Below are positions 1 to 7,990 of a stretch of 64,000 nucleotides of DNA, in pieces. Each line of letters starts with the position of its first letter. The first letter of the stretch is position 1. The position numbers and the translations under genes were made by a program. Below the pieces are notes generated by a model, which made no database searches, was not told where the DNA came from, and saw only the letters and a program-made list of their open reading frames with translations. The DNA lies in the NCBI RefSeq assembly GCF_900103195.1, contig NZ_FMWU01000029.1:1-64000 (forward strand), given 5' to 3'. The DNA is from Methylobacterium sp. UNC378MF (GTDB lineage Bacteria; Pseudomonadota; Alphaproteobacteria; Rhizobiales; Beijerinckiaceae).

Positions 1-1
1 A

Positions 2-478
2 TCGGATCCGCACGGTGCCGACGGCCACGGCGCGGCCAACGGCACGAACGCGAGCCCGCCGCCAAGCGCGCCGCAAGCCCAGGCGAGCACCACGGATCAA
101 GGATCCGCACAACAACCCGGCATCGGGGCTCAAGCCGCCGCCCACGACAACAGGGCCGCTTCGGAAGCAAACCCCGGAGCTCAATCAGGCTCAAGCCAGC
201 CGACCGATTCTCCAGGATCAAGAGCACCGGCTCCCTCAAGCGGTGATCAACCGGGATCAGCCATTCAAACGGATCACACCGGCGGGCAAGGTCAGCCACG
301 GGCGCCGGCAGCGCAGGTCGATCCGACCGGAAACATCGTGTTCGCGTCCGATAGACAGCATGAGCATGCGGCCGCGCCAAGCCATGCGCCGGCCGATGGC
401 GGGACGCTGGGCGAAGTCGAGCTGATCGGGATTTCGGATCACGGCGCCAACGCGCATCACTACGATCTACACTCCTGA
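2..478 (+). CDS. C-terminal tail of a low-complexity protein (5' end outside window)
   Basis: An open frame enters from the left edge and stops at TGA 476-478, giving 158 codons. The first two thirds are rich in Gln, Ser, Pro, Ala, Gly and Asp with no stable domain. The last 50 residues look more ordered (…GNIVFASDRQ… and GGTLGEVELIGISDHG) and end in a His-rich stretch. Third positions are mostly G or C at the start, as in real genes of this window. Such linkers and tails are common in large surface or secreted proteins, but I do not recognise the family. No start codon is visible. Confidence 0.5.
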   Translation, partial: SDPHGADGHGAANGTNASPPPSAPQAQASTTDQGSAQQPGIGAQAAAHDNRAASEANPGAQSGSSQPTDSPGSRAPAPSSGDQPGSAIQTDHTGGQGQPRAPAAQVDPTGNIVFASDRQHEHAAAPSHAPADGGTLGEVELIGISDHGANAHHYDLHS

Positions 479-513
479 TGACGCGGGCAGGCTTTTCGGC
501 CGACCCGGCAGCT

Positions 514-1133
514 TCAGGAAAAGCAAAACGAGTCCGGAAGGCTTTCCCGTGTGCGACTGCCGCAGCTCTCCACGTTACCGGCACTGTATCTGAGGCGCAC
601 GATGGGCCCCGTCCCATGTCTTTTCCTGCGCGACAGCGCGGTTCGGTGCTCTTCGTTGAGCGTCAGCACGGCGTGCATGCGTGAACCGCTTCACCGTGCG
701 GGGGTTTTGGGAACCTCATTGGCAAGCGCAACCGTTTGCCCGGCATCGGGCAGGGTCACGTCGGAGAGTTCACGCTTCGCTTTGTGCCCCGAGAATAGAA
801 GCTGTTTCGCATCATCGCAAAGATCCACGACTTCAGGTCGCGACTCGGGCAATATCGATCCTGGCTCTGCCAAGCATTGAGGAGTGTCTCTTGGACAAGG
901 TCGTCAGCCTGCTCCGCGGCCTGTGTGATCGATCCTGCGAAACGCCTCAGCTCGGGTAGCAACCGAAGAAGGTCATCGCAAAACCGGCTCGGGTCAGGTG
1001 CCCGCGACGGTTCCGCATGCGACCGAAAGGTCTGTGCGAGCGGCGCGCCCAGCCGGCACTCCGCCGTCAGGTCAAGCGCTGGTTCGATCGTATCCGCGCG
1101 TTGTCGTGACTGAATGTCTGGATGGAACGGCAT
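514..1133 (-). pseudogene. Frameshifted ECF-type RNA polymerase sigma factor
   Basis: The frame from ATG 1131-1133 encodes a good sigma-70 region 2: ELRRFAGSITQAAEQADDLVQETLLNAWQ, followed by the FYSRGTKR-type segment, then a stop at 756. Region 4-like sequence continues in other frames: LTLNEEHRTAL near 620-660 and SAGNVESCGSRTRESL near 545-590 resemble the end of region 3 and the region 4 helix-turn-helix (compare SVGTVKSRVSRARE). At least two frameshifts separate the parts, so no functional sigma factor is expected. The closest relatives would be EcfG-like or other short ECF sigmas; this is by motif memory only. Confidence 0.7.
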
Positions 1134-1290
1134 GCGGTGCTCAATCCCGATCTGACCATGCGGAGCCGTGCAGCGAATACATAATAGAGGTTTGCTGTAT
1201 GCCCCTCAAGGCCTGCGTCTTCGGCGTGCCCCGGCCAGCTTCTTTTGGATCGCGGCGGTTGGACAGCGGGTGTCGCGGAGGGCGCCGGAT

Positions 1291-1360
1291 GACCTGACCG
1301 GCTGGCTTTAGACGGGGCGGATCAGGCGTATCAGCCTGGACCGAAGGAACCGGTCAGGTC
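1291..1360. repeat. 11-bp perfect inverted repeat in a gene-poor stretch
   Basis: GACCTGACCGG at 1291-1301 is perfectly inverted at 1350-1360, with 48 bp between. It lies in a stretch (1134-1676) where I find no convincing gene on either strand. It could be a stem-loop or the ends of a short mobile remnant. Confidence 0.5.
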
Positions 1361-1676
1361 GATTACGCCACACCACCTGGAACAGGCCATCGGACCCGAC
1401 GTGCTTACGACTCTTCCCTAACATAGTGGGCTGTCCCGGGAGGACCCTCTATTCCGGCCGTCGCGGGCGCTCTCTCAGGCGATCGACAGCCCAACAGTCG
1501 GAGGGCCGCCCAGTCTCTGGGTTGCCCGATCACGACGATAAGGTCGGCGGCGCTTGTCCTGGCCCCCTGGCTGCCACGCCCGCGGTGCCACGGCGTCCCT
1601 CGACCAACAGGGCAACGACCGGCACAGGATGACGACGCCTCACATATGAGAAGTGGGGGAATTGCGGCAACCGGCC

Positions 1677-1701
1677 GGAACGTGACCGACACGAGGACAT
1701 T
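1677..1701 (+). promoter_or_regulatory. EcfG-like promoter, one mismatch
   Basis: GGAAC (1677-1681), a 16-bp spacer, then CATT (1698-1701). The EcfG general-stress consensus in alphaproteobacteria is GGAAC-N16/17-CGTT, so the -10 has one mismatch. It ends 28 bp before the start at 1730. Confidence 0.35.
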
Positions 1702-1729
1702 CTCTCCTGAGTCCAGCAGGAGCATCGTC

Positions 1730-2014
1730 ATGCGAATCGTCGCGAAAGCCTCAGTCGTCGCCCTCGTGACCCTGATGGGCGTCGGGGCCGCCGAGGCGAA
1801 GGGTTGCATCAAGGGCGCGATCATCGGAGGCTTGGCCGGCCATTACCTAGCCGAGCGCGGCGTCGTCGGCGCTGTGGCGGGCTGCATCGGCGGACGCTAC
1901 CTCGCCAACCGGCAGGCACGGCGCAAGGAGATCGAGTACGGCGCGCGGGTCCAGCCCCGCGACACCGGATATGGACCATCCCAGACCTACCCGCGTCGGT
2001 CCTACAGCTATTGA
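1730..2014 (+). CDS. Small exported glycine-zipper protein
   Basis: 94 residues. An N-terminal signal peptide (MRIVAKASVVALVTLMGVG, cleavage after AEA) is followed by two glycine-rich hydrophobic segments (GAIIGGLAGHYLAERG and GAVAGCIGGRYLANRQ) with the spacing of glycine-zipper proteins found in the envelope. The tail is basic and Tyr-rich. The start at ATG 1730 follows a clear AGGAG at 1718-1722; an upstream in-frame ATG at 1646 has no such support and would bury the signal peptide. Exact role unknown. Confidence 0.75.
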   Translation: MRIVAKASVVALVTLMGVGAAEAKGCIKGAIIGGLAGHYLAERGVVGAVAGCIGGRYLANRQARRKEIEYGARVQPRDTGYGPSQTYPRRSYSY

Positions 2015-2190
2015 TGGGATGCGGGGCGGTCCGGGTTCGGATCGCCCCTCAGCCGTCCAGGCCAGGCCCGCGCCGACCGTCTCGGCCCGTTGGTCCAGCC
2101 CGAACGGCTCAGGCAGCAGGTGCGTTCCGGGGTCGGTCATGCCGTGATGGCCCCCGGCATTGTGCGCGTTGCCGGGGGTATGGTGCGCTG

Positions 2191-2319
2191 TCATGAGGAT
2201 CCGACCGAGCAGGGATGCACCCGCTCGTCATCCTCGGCCAGGCGGATGCGCTCGGTGCTGCGCAGGCCCCGCCGGGCCAGATCCTCGGCCTCGGCCTGCG
2301 ATTGTGAATCCTGCTTCAT
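2191..2319 (-). CDS. Possible 42-residue charged peptide
   Basis: A short frame from ATG 2317-2319 to TGA 2191-2193 encodes a highly charged peptide (MKQDSQSQAEAEDLARRG…). The composition is biased towards Glu, Arg and Gln and the ribosome binding site is weak (GCGGA). It could be a small soluble protein or chance; the rest of 2015-2379 shows no other gene. Confidence 0.25.
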   Translation of the reverse strand: MKQDSQSQAEAEDLARRGLRSTERIRLAEDDERVHPCSVGSS

Positions 2320-2379
2320 TCCGCAGCGCGACCGCGCCGAATTCGCCCTGGGCAGGGCGCCGTCGGCGCGGCCGGCCGA

Positions 2380-2640
2380 TCAGCCTTTCTTGCCCTGCTT
2401 GAAGCTCTGGATGGCGCCCTGGCAACCGGGCGACAGCTTTGACATGTTCTTCTCGAAACATGCCTGGGTCTCAGGGCCGTCCTCGGGCGGCATGTCCCCG
2501 CAGAAGGTCGTGAAGTCGCCCATGCATTGCTGCTGCAGGGCCGCCTTGTCGTCCGCCGACATCGGCGCAGCGAGGGCGGAGGTAGCCGCCGCGGACAGAA
2601 GCAAAACGGTCGCGACCAAACATAGTGGCATGGCAGACAT
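2380..2640 (-). CDS. Small secreted Cys-rich protein
   Basis: 86 residues with a Sec signal peptide (cleavage likely after SALA). The mature part has four cysteines in the pattern C-x7-C-x12-C-x11-C, containing GDFTTFCGDM and SPGCQGAIQSF. This resembles a single Cys-rich repeat unit found in small periplasmic proteins of this group. A strong AGGAAGGG sits before ATG 2640. A direct repeat of TCGGGAAACCG (2653-2663 and 2681-2691) lies just upstream and may be a regulatory site. Function unknown. Confidence 0.7.
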   Translation of the reverse strand: MSAMPLCLVATVLLLSAAATSALAAPMSADDKAALQQQCMGDFTTFCGDMPPEDGPETQACFEKNMSKLSPGCQGAIQSFKQGKKG

Positions 2641-2941
2641 CCCTTCCTCGTTTCGGGAAACCGATCAGAAATCCGGAGGCTCGGGAAACCGTTGCACGCA
2701 GGGGCCTAGCCGGAGGCACAAAGTGGGGAGCCTCCCGCACGGGGACGGTTGTGAGCAGGTCAGCGGCGGTGCCCCGGTCGGATGAGGGCGCCTGATCGGT
2801 GAAGGGGGCACCCCTGAGGGCGGTGACGGCGAGCCGAGCGGACAGCCTCCGGTCGCTCCGACGCGTCCCATGGAACGGTTCAGCCCCGCTCGCGGTCTCT
2901 AGACTGACGTTGGCAACACGCCGACACGAGGGAGGCCTTCG

Positions 2942-3193
2942 ATGTTTCGCAAGGTGATGCTGGCCGTGTTCGGCGCACTAACCCTGGCGGGCGGCATCAT
3001 CGGGGCCTCGTCGGCCGCCATGGCCGATCCGCCGTGGGCGAGGGGCGAACGTGGCTTCCGTCACGGCGGTCCCCCACCATGGGCTCCGGCGCACGGCTAT
3101 CGACGCCATCGTGAGTTCGGGGAATACGGTCGCAGGGACATGCGCATCGACGCGGGACGCCGCTACGGCCGCTACGGCTACGACCGCTACTGA
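2942..3193 (+). CDS. Small exported Arg/Gly/Tyr-rich protein
   Basis: 83 residues. The signal peptide (MFRKVMLAVFGALTLAGG…, cleavage after AMA) is followed by a basic, disordered tail rich in Arg, Gly, His and Tyr with RRYGRYGYDRY at the end. GAGGGAGG at 2928-2935 fixes the start. No domain recognised. It belongs to a run of small exported proteins of similar design in this region (1730, 2640, 5776). Confidence 0.7.
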   Translation: MFRKVMLAVFGALTLAGGIIGASSAAMADPPWARGERGFRHGGPPPWAPAHGYRRHREFGEYGRRDMRIDAGRRYGRYGYDRY

Positions 3194-3308
3194 ACCTCAT
3201 CATCGAGGCGGGGCCGAGCCTGAGCGGGTCGTCTTCGCATGCTGCGAAGCAGGTCGTTCACCCACTGAACACGCGTTATCGCTGGGAAAGGCCAGCGGGT
3301 CAGCCTCC

Positions 3309-3334
3309 GGAACGAGAAAGCTGAGCTTCGAGTT
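3309..3334 (+). promoter_or_regulatory. EcfG-like promoter before the phospholipase gene
   Basis: GGAAC (3309-3313), 17-bp spacer, AGTT (3331-3334); one mismatch to GGAAC-N16/17-CGTT. The -10 ends 28 bp before the TTG start at 3362, the same geometry as the sites at 1677 and 5719. Confidence 0.45.
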
Positions 3335-3361
3335 TAGGGGCTGCTGATCCGGAGGGCATCC

Positions 3362-3937
3362 TTGAGACCGTCTTTCCTCGCCGTCGTGGGGCTAATCCTC
3401 GTGGCCTGCCCGCACGCTTCGATGGCTCAAGGCGTGCGCGCCGCGCCTGTCGAGGCGGACGATCCCCGACCGGGGCCGCCCCCGCCGCTGCCGGACATCT
3501 CCGACCCGAACGGACGGTCCGGCGAAGCCCTGAACGAGCCCGGCGGTCGCTCCGACATTCCGAAGGCACTTCGCTCGTCAGGATCGAAGGCTGGCGGCCC
3601 GGCCAACGACCTGAACCCCAGCGGCCGGGCCGAGGCGCCGGCACCGCCGAAGGGCGCCCTCGACCGCGTCGTCGCCGGCAAGGAATTGTTCCACGGCAAT
3701 TATTGCGGGAAGGGCCAGCGGGGCGAGGGATTGCCGCCCACCGACGACCTCGACGCGGCATGCCTGCGCCACGACACCTGCTACGACACGGCCGGGTACA
3801 GCTCGTGCGCCTGCGACGCGGCGCTGAAGCGCGAGGCGTCCGTCGTCTCGGACAGCCCGACCGCGGCGCTGGAAGTGAGGCGCCGGGCTCTCAGCGTGAT
3901 CGAGGCTACGGCGGCGATGGATTGCCGGGCGCCCTAA
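3362..3937 (+). CDS. Secreted phospholipase A2-like protein
   Basis: 191 residues starting at TTG 3362 behind GGAGGGC (3350-3356). Residues 1-23 form a signal peptide. Residues 30-100 are a Pro/Asp-rich linker. Residues 110-155 carry the phospholipase A2 signature: calcium loop N113-Y-C-G-K-G118, then D129-L-D131, the C134-x2-HD-x-CY helix with catalytic H137 and D138, and a second C-x-C-D at 149-152. These are the residues needed for calcium-dependent sn-2 ester hydrolysis of phospholipids, so the enzyme is probably active and exported. Prokaryotic PLA2 proteins are usually 120-200 residues with few disulfides. It may instead act on environmental or host lipids; no partner gene is adjacent. 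Confidence 0.75.
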   Translation: MRPSFLAVVGLILVACPHASMAQGVRAAPVEADDPRPGPPPPLPDISDPNGRSGEALNEPGGRSDIPKALRSSGSKAGGPANDLNPSGRAEAPAPPKGALDRVVAGKELFHGNYCGKGQRGEGLPPTDDLDAACLRHDTCYDTAGYSSCACDAALKREASVVSDSPTAALEVRRRALSVIEATAAMDCRAP

Positions 3938-4281
3938 GGGCCTCGCTCCACGCAGAGCCGATCATCCTTCAGCTGCCGGACGATTTGCGCGGGCGCCTTC
4001 GAGTGCTCGCTCTCACTTGCGGTACCCAGCATCGTACCTGGCCTCTGCCCGGGAGATCGGGCTGAGCGGGTGAGACGGCTGGCGAGGATCATGGCGGCTG
4101 CGGCGCAGAGGAAGGCTTTGGCCGATTCCGCCTGAATTTCACGCCGAGGCGGTCCGGCCTGACCGGACGAGCGGTCATTCTCGGCGTCAGGTCGGTGCCG
4201 GTCCCGGTGCCGGGCCTCTCCTCGTCGAGCGCCCGGACGCCACGATGCCGGCACTCGGACGCGGGCGGTCTAGCGTCCGGG
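3938..4281. other. Gene-free stretch
   Basis: I see no supported gene or RNA here, between the phospholipase-like gene and the 3' end of the convergent MFS gene. No clear hairpin terminator stands out. Confidence 0.5.
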
Positions 4282-5517
4282 TCAGGCGGGCTGCGGGCTC
4301 GCGGTCAAGCGCTCGCGCCGGCGTGTGCGGCGTCCCGGCTCGCAGGTCGCATCGAGCCAGACGACCAGGGCGAGGGCGATGAGCGCGGGGGCCCCGAGGG
4401 CCAGGAACGAACCGGTCCAGCCGAGCAGGGATTGCGCCAACCCGCCGTACCAGGCCGAGAGCGCGCCGCCGATGCCCTGCACGGCGTTGACCGTTCCGAG
4501 CGCCGTCTGGGTACGGCCCGAGCCCCAGGTCAGGTCCGCCACGACCACTGGCACGGCCACCCCGACGATGCCCGAGGCCACGCCATCGAAAATCTCTGCC
4601 GAGATGAGCCACACCGGGTCGTCGATGAAGGCGGACAATGCCGCGCGTATCGGCAGCACCCCGAGTGCCACCAGCAGGAGCTTGCGACGCCCGCGCTTGT
4701 CGGCGAGCGAGCCTGCGAACAGGGCCACCGGGATCATGACCAGCTGCGCGACCATGACGTAACGGGCCGTCCAGGCGGTGGCGTCAGTGCCGGCTGCCAC
4801 AAGCTTCTGCCCGAGCAGGGTCAGCATGCCGCCGTTGCCAAGGTTGAACAGCGCCAGCGCCACCGCCAACACCATCAGCTTGCGGTTCGAGAGCACGCTA
4901 CGGGCGCTCGCCCGCTGGGGCTTGTCGTCCGGATCGTCCTCCTTCCAGCCGACCGCGCGCCGTCCATTGTAGCAGTGGCCCGGGGTCGTCACGCTGGCGG
5001 CGATGGCCAGGAGGGCCATGGCGCCGAGCACCCAGAAGGCCACGGCCGGCCCGAGGCGGACGGTACCGAAGCTTATGATCGCCGCCGCGACCAGGATGCC
5101 GAGGTGGTTGTAGGCTTGGTTGCGTCCTTGCTGCTTCGGGAATCGGTCCTTGCCGACGATGCCAAGGGTCAGCTCGGTGACGGCCGGGAGAAGGAGTACG
5201 CCGCCGGCCGCGGCCAGCATCTGGGCGGCGAACACCGCCGGGAACGATGTGGCGGGCATGACCAGCAGCGTGCCGGCGAGGATGGCCGCGCAGGCGGCGG
5301 CGATGAGGAGGCGGGGGCGCCCGATCCGGTCGACGAGCGCGCCGGCAGGGCCGCTGAGGAACAGGGCGCCGACGCCCACAAGCGTCGTGACGAATCCGAC
5401 CCGCGCCGGCGACCAGCCGCCGGTCTCGGCCAGCCAAGTGCCCAGGAACGGACCGAGGCCACCCTGGATGTCGCCGGTGAAGACGTTGATGAGCGCAAGG
5501 TGGGTGGTCGCGAGCAT
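4282..5517 (-). CDS. MFS transporter
   Basis: 411 residues with about 12 hydrophobic segments. The loop after TM2 (VDRIGRPRLLIAAA) and its counterpart in the second half (ADKRGRRKLLLVALG) are the conserved MFS D-R-x-G-R-R motifs. It has a 12-TM architecture with a Lys/Asp-rich central loop near residue 190 (GWKEDDPDDKPQR). Substrate unknown. The chosen ATG 5517 begins directly with a short N-terminus before TM1; no good ribosome binding site is visible, so the start is uncertain. It stands alone. Confidence 0.8.
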   Translation of the reverse strand: MLATTHLALINVFTGDIQGGLGPFLGTWLAETGGWSPARVGFVTTLVGVGALFLSGPAGALVDRIGRPRLLIAAACAAILAGTLLVMPATSFPAVFAAQMLAAAGGVLLLPAVTELTLGIVGKDRFPKQQGRNQAYNHLGILVAAAIISFGTVRLGPAVAFWVLGAMALLAIAASVTTPGHCYNGRRAVGWKEDDPDDKPQRASARSVLSNRKLMVLAVALALFNLGNGGMLTLLGQKLVAAGTDATAWTARYVMVAQLVMIPVALFAGSLADKRGRRKLLLVALGVLPIRAALSAFIDDPVWLISAEIFDGVASGIVGVAVPVVVADLTWGSGRTQTALGTVNAVQGIGGALSAWYGGLAQSLLGWTGSFLALGAPALIALALVVWLDATCEPGRRTRRRERLTASPQPA

Positions 5518-5718
5518 GCTCTCAGGCCGGTGTGCCGCGGCTCCGCAGGAGGAGCGTAACGCGGCCCGCGCGTGTTGCGCGAAGACAGGTCACCAGAGAC
5601 GCGCGAACAACCTGAACCGTTCCGCATCGAGCGCGTGCGCGCGGTTTCAGGTAGACATTTGGCAGCACCAGGCTTGCACACCAGTAACGATCTCCGTGAA
5701 GCAAGAGCATACTTCAGG

Positions 5719-5744
5719 GGAACGGTTTTCGAAGCGATGACGTT
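5719..5744 (+). promoter_or_regulatory. EcfG general-stress promoter (full consensus match)
   Basis: GGAAC (5719-5723), exactly 17 bp, CGTT (5741-5744). This matches GGAAC-N16/17-CGTT, the known consensus of the alphaproteobacterial general stress sigma factor EcfG (PhyR cascade). The -10 ends 32 bp before the TTG at 5776. Confidence 0.65.
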
Positions 5745-5775
5745 TTGAGAGCAATCACTGAAACGGAGATGCAGC

Positions 5776-6030
5776 TTGAAGAAGATCACTCTGACCCTTG
5801 CCGCCGCAGCCGCTCTCATGGGCGCTGCCTCAACCGTCCAGGCTCATGAGTGGGGCGACGGATATGGCTATGGGCCGGGCCACGGCCACGGCCGCGTCAT
5901 CGCGCGGGAGAACTATCGCGAGGGCTATCGCGGCATCGGCTTCCGACATCGCGACTGGGATCGCCCGGGCGTGCGCGTGATCGAGCGTCGTGACGGCGGC
6001 TTCCACCGCCATCACGATTGGGACGACTGA
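5776..6030 (+). CDS. Small exported His-rich protein
   Basis: 84 residues from TTG 5776, preceded by GGAGA. The signal peptide (MKKITLTLAAAAALMGAAS, cleavage after VQA) is followed by a His/Gly/Arg-rich mature part with GHGHG and HRHHDWDD at the C-terminus. Such composition could bind transition metals, but this is inference. A nearby ATG at 5769 is in another frame. The EcfG-like promoter upstream suggests stress induction. A strong hairpin terminator follows. Confidence 0.7.
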   Translation: MKKITLTLAAAAALMGAASTVQAHEWGDGYGYGPGHGHGRVIARENYREGYRGIGFRHRDWDRPGVRVIERRDGGFHRHHDWDD

Positions 6031-6055
6031 GCGGCCGCCGCCTTCCAACGACCTC

Positions 6056-6077
6056 GGGGCGCCCGCTCGGGCGCCCC
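6056..6077 (+). terminator. GC-rich hairpin terminator
   Basis: GGGGCGCCCG and its perfect complement flank a tiny loop (effective stem 8 bp with a 6-nt loop), 26 bp after the stop of the His-rich protein and followed by a T-containing stretch. Confidence 0.6.
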
Positions 6078-6172
6078 GCCTTCGTTTCGCCTGCCGGATG
6101 CCGGCCGATCCGAGGCGGTGGCCTCCCAAGATCCTCCAAGCGCCGCGTGAAGAGGCGCCAGGGCGAATGGCC

Positions 6173-7231
6173 TCAACCCTGCGGTGGACCAACGGTATCG
6201 GCGGCAAATGCCTGCCGTGATCCAAGCGGCCTGGGCCGCCCTGTGGTGCTGTCGCGGGCAGTCTGACGCTCCATCTCGGCGTTCAGCTCCGCCCCAAGGA
6301 GCGTGATGACCACGGAGAGCCAGATCCAGGTCATGAAGCCGACCCCCGCTCCGAGCGAGCCGTAGACGCGATTGTAGCTGTCGAAGCTCGCCACGTACCA
6401 GGAGAACAGGACGGAGGCGCAGACCCAGGAGACAGCGGCGACGACGCTGCCCCAGCTCACCCAGCGCCATTTCGCCTCCCGCCGGCTCGGACCATACCGG
6501 TAGGTGAGTGACAAGCTCAGGCTCACGAGGATCAAGAGCGCCGGCCACCGCAGGAAGCGGAGCGCGGTGTCCGTCAGGGCTCCTAAGCCGATGCGGTTCA
6601 GCGCGATCGGCAGAACCACCAGCACGCCGGCCGTCGCGAGAATGAAGACGATGCCGCTCAGGGTGAACAGAAAGCTTGTCGCGTAGACGCGAACGAGCGA
6701 TCGCTTCTCGCGCTCTCTGTAGATCACGTTGAGCGCGTCGAAGAGCGCAGCGACGCCCGAATTCGCGCTCCAGAACGCCGTGAGCAGGCTCAGGAGCGAG
6801 GCGGTGCTGAGGGCGCCGGGACTCTGCCGCGCGATACGAACGAGTTGCTCGGACAACAGGCCGAGCACGCCGTTCGGCAAAACGCCTGCGAGCAGGCTCA
6901 GGTGTTGTCCGATGGCTGTTGGATCCAAGAACAGGCCGTAGAGCGAGACGATTGTGGCCAGCGCCGGAAAGATCGCGAGCAGGGCAAAGAACGCCACGCC
7001 GCCGGCTGTGGCGAACACCCGGTCGCGCGGCACAGAGAGGACGACGCGCCAGAGGATGTCATGCCAACCGAGGGCTGGGATCTCGCTGGGTTGGTCAGCA
7101 TTGCGGCCACGACCGGGCTCGTAGGATCGGGCGAGCGCGTTGCCGATGCTGGTCACATCGGGCGGGCGCGTGCTGACGGAGCGCCAATCGTCCCCTTCCG
7201 CCTCGTCCCGTTGCATGAGGCGCCCCTTCAA
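6173..7231 (-). CDS. YihY/virulence factor BrkB family membrane protein
   Basis: 352 residues. After a hydrophilic N-terminus of about 50 residues, the family hallmark VFATAGGVAFFALLAIFPAL opens the first TM, followed by about five further TM helices. Conserved segments include SLYGLFLDP, SANSGVAALFDALNVIYRE and the late ASYNRVYGSLG-type stretch (SYNRVYGSLGAGVGFMTWIW). The family (UPF0761) was once named ribonuclease BN, but that assignment is not supported; the role is unknown, probably an inner-membrane transporter or export factor. ATG 7216 is an alternative start. Confidence 0.85.
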   Translation of the reverse strand: MKGRLMQRDEAEGDDWRSVSTRPPDVTSIGNALARSYEPGRGRNADQPSEIPALGWHDILWRVVLSVPRDRVFATAGGVAFFALLAIFPALATIVSLYGLFLDPTAIGQHLSLLAGVLPNGVLGLLSEQLVRIARQSPGALSTASLLSLLTAFWSANSGVAALFDALNVIYREREKRSLVRVYATSFLFTLSGIVFILATAGVLVVLPIALNRIGLGALTDTALRFLRWPALLILVSLSLSLTYRYGPSRREAKWRWVSWGSVVAAVSWVCASVLFSWYVASFDSYNRVYGSLGAGVGFMTWIWLSVVITLLGAELNAEMERQTARDSTTGRPRPLGSRQAFAADTVGPPQG

Positions 7232-7559
7232 GCCTGCGATTGCTCAGGTTCATCAAGACCCGGGCTGAGGCAAGCGCCTGTCATTGAGGCGCGATCCCGT
7301 CAAACCGGCAGAGCATCAGCCTGTCTGGCGCTAGGTCGATGCCGTCGAGCACGTTGATCGCGGCGGCGCGTCAGGTTTGACGCGGGCCGACATGCAAAAA
7401 TGCGAACACCTATGCGCTTGAGTTCGCGAGGCAATTTCTCGAGCATGCGGTAGCCGGCGCAGAGCGGCCTCTCCCGCCTCGCCGAGGCCGGGCGCGGTGG
7501 GCTTCCCGATCACCGGCCCCCTGCCGACGCGCCCGGTCGCAGGGTCGTCCAGCCGGGGC

Positions 7560-7990
7560 CGAGAGGACGGGATCGCCGCCCTCGGCATCACGCCCGAGCC
7601 CGGCTCACGATCACCGCGACGGAGTTCGCCGACAGCACTGAGGCGATCCTGTTCGACCTGCCGGGGCGAACCGCCGAGACCGTCGTGCGGAGCGCGCATC
7701 TCGACGGCCACGACCTCGCCGAGAGCGCGATGGACAACGCCGCCGGCGTCGCGGTGGCGCTCGCCGCGGCGCGGGCGCTCGCCCCCCAGGCGGGGCGCTT
7801 TCGGCGCGTATTGCGCCTCGCCTTCTTCGGTGCGGAGGAATGGGCGCTGACAGGCTCGCGCGTCTACCGCGACGGCCTGCCCGTGGCCGAGCGCGAAAGC
7901 ATCGCCTTGCACGTCAACCTCGATTCCGTCGCCGGCCCGGCCGCCTGACGGCCTTTGGCGTAGCACCTCATCGGGAAAGACGTCGCCGGC
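7560..7990 (+). pseudogene. Remnant of an M28-family metallopeptidase
   Basis: The central frame encodes AEAILFDLPGRTAETVV-type sequence, then SAHLDGHDLAESAMDNAAGV (zinc ligand H-x-D and the MDNA-GV motif) and RLAFFGAEEWALTGSRVY (catalytic Glu-Glu), all hallmarks of M28 aminopeptidases. The upstream part (DGIAALGI) is in a different frame near 7600. Downstream, NLDSVAGPGRLTAF is recovered only by a second frame change near 7945. The C-terminal third is missing. It is therefore a decayed gene. Confidence 0.7.

Noticed and set aside
710..736. GGAAC-N18-CGTT on the plus strand
   Set aside because: The spacer is one base too long for EcfG, it lies inside the decayed sigma gene and no plus-strand gene follows.
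1405..1824. Minus-strand open frame of 139 codons
   Set aside because: It overlaps the glycine-zipper gene antisense and shows no recognisable motif or ribosome binding site.
2874..2911. EcfG promoter for the gene at 2942
   Set aside because: GGAAC and CGTT are both present, but 29 bp apart, too far for this sigma factor.
4195..5559. Plus-strand open frame of 454 codons
   Set aside because: It lies opposite the MFS transporter with clear TM helices; its translation is charged and low complexity.
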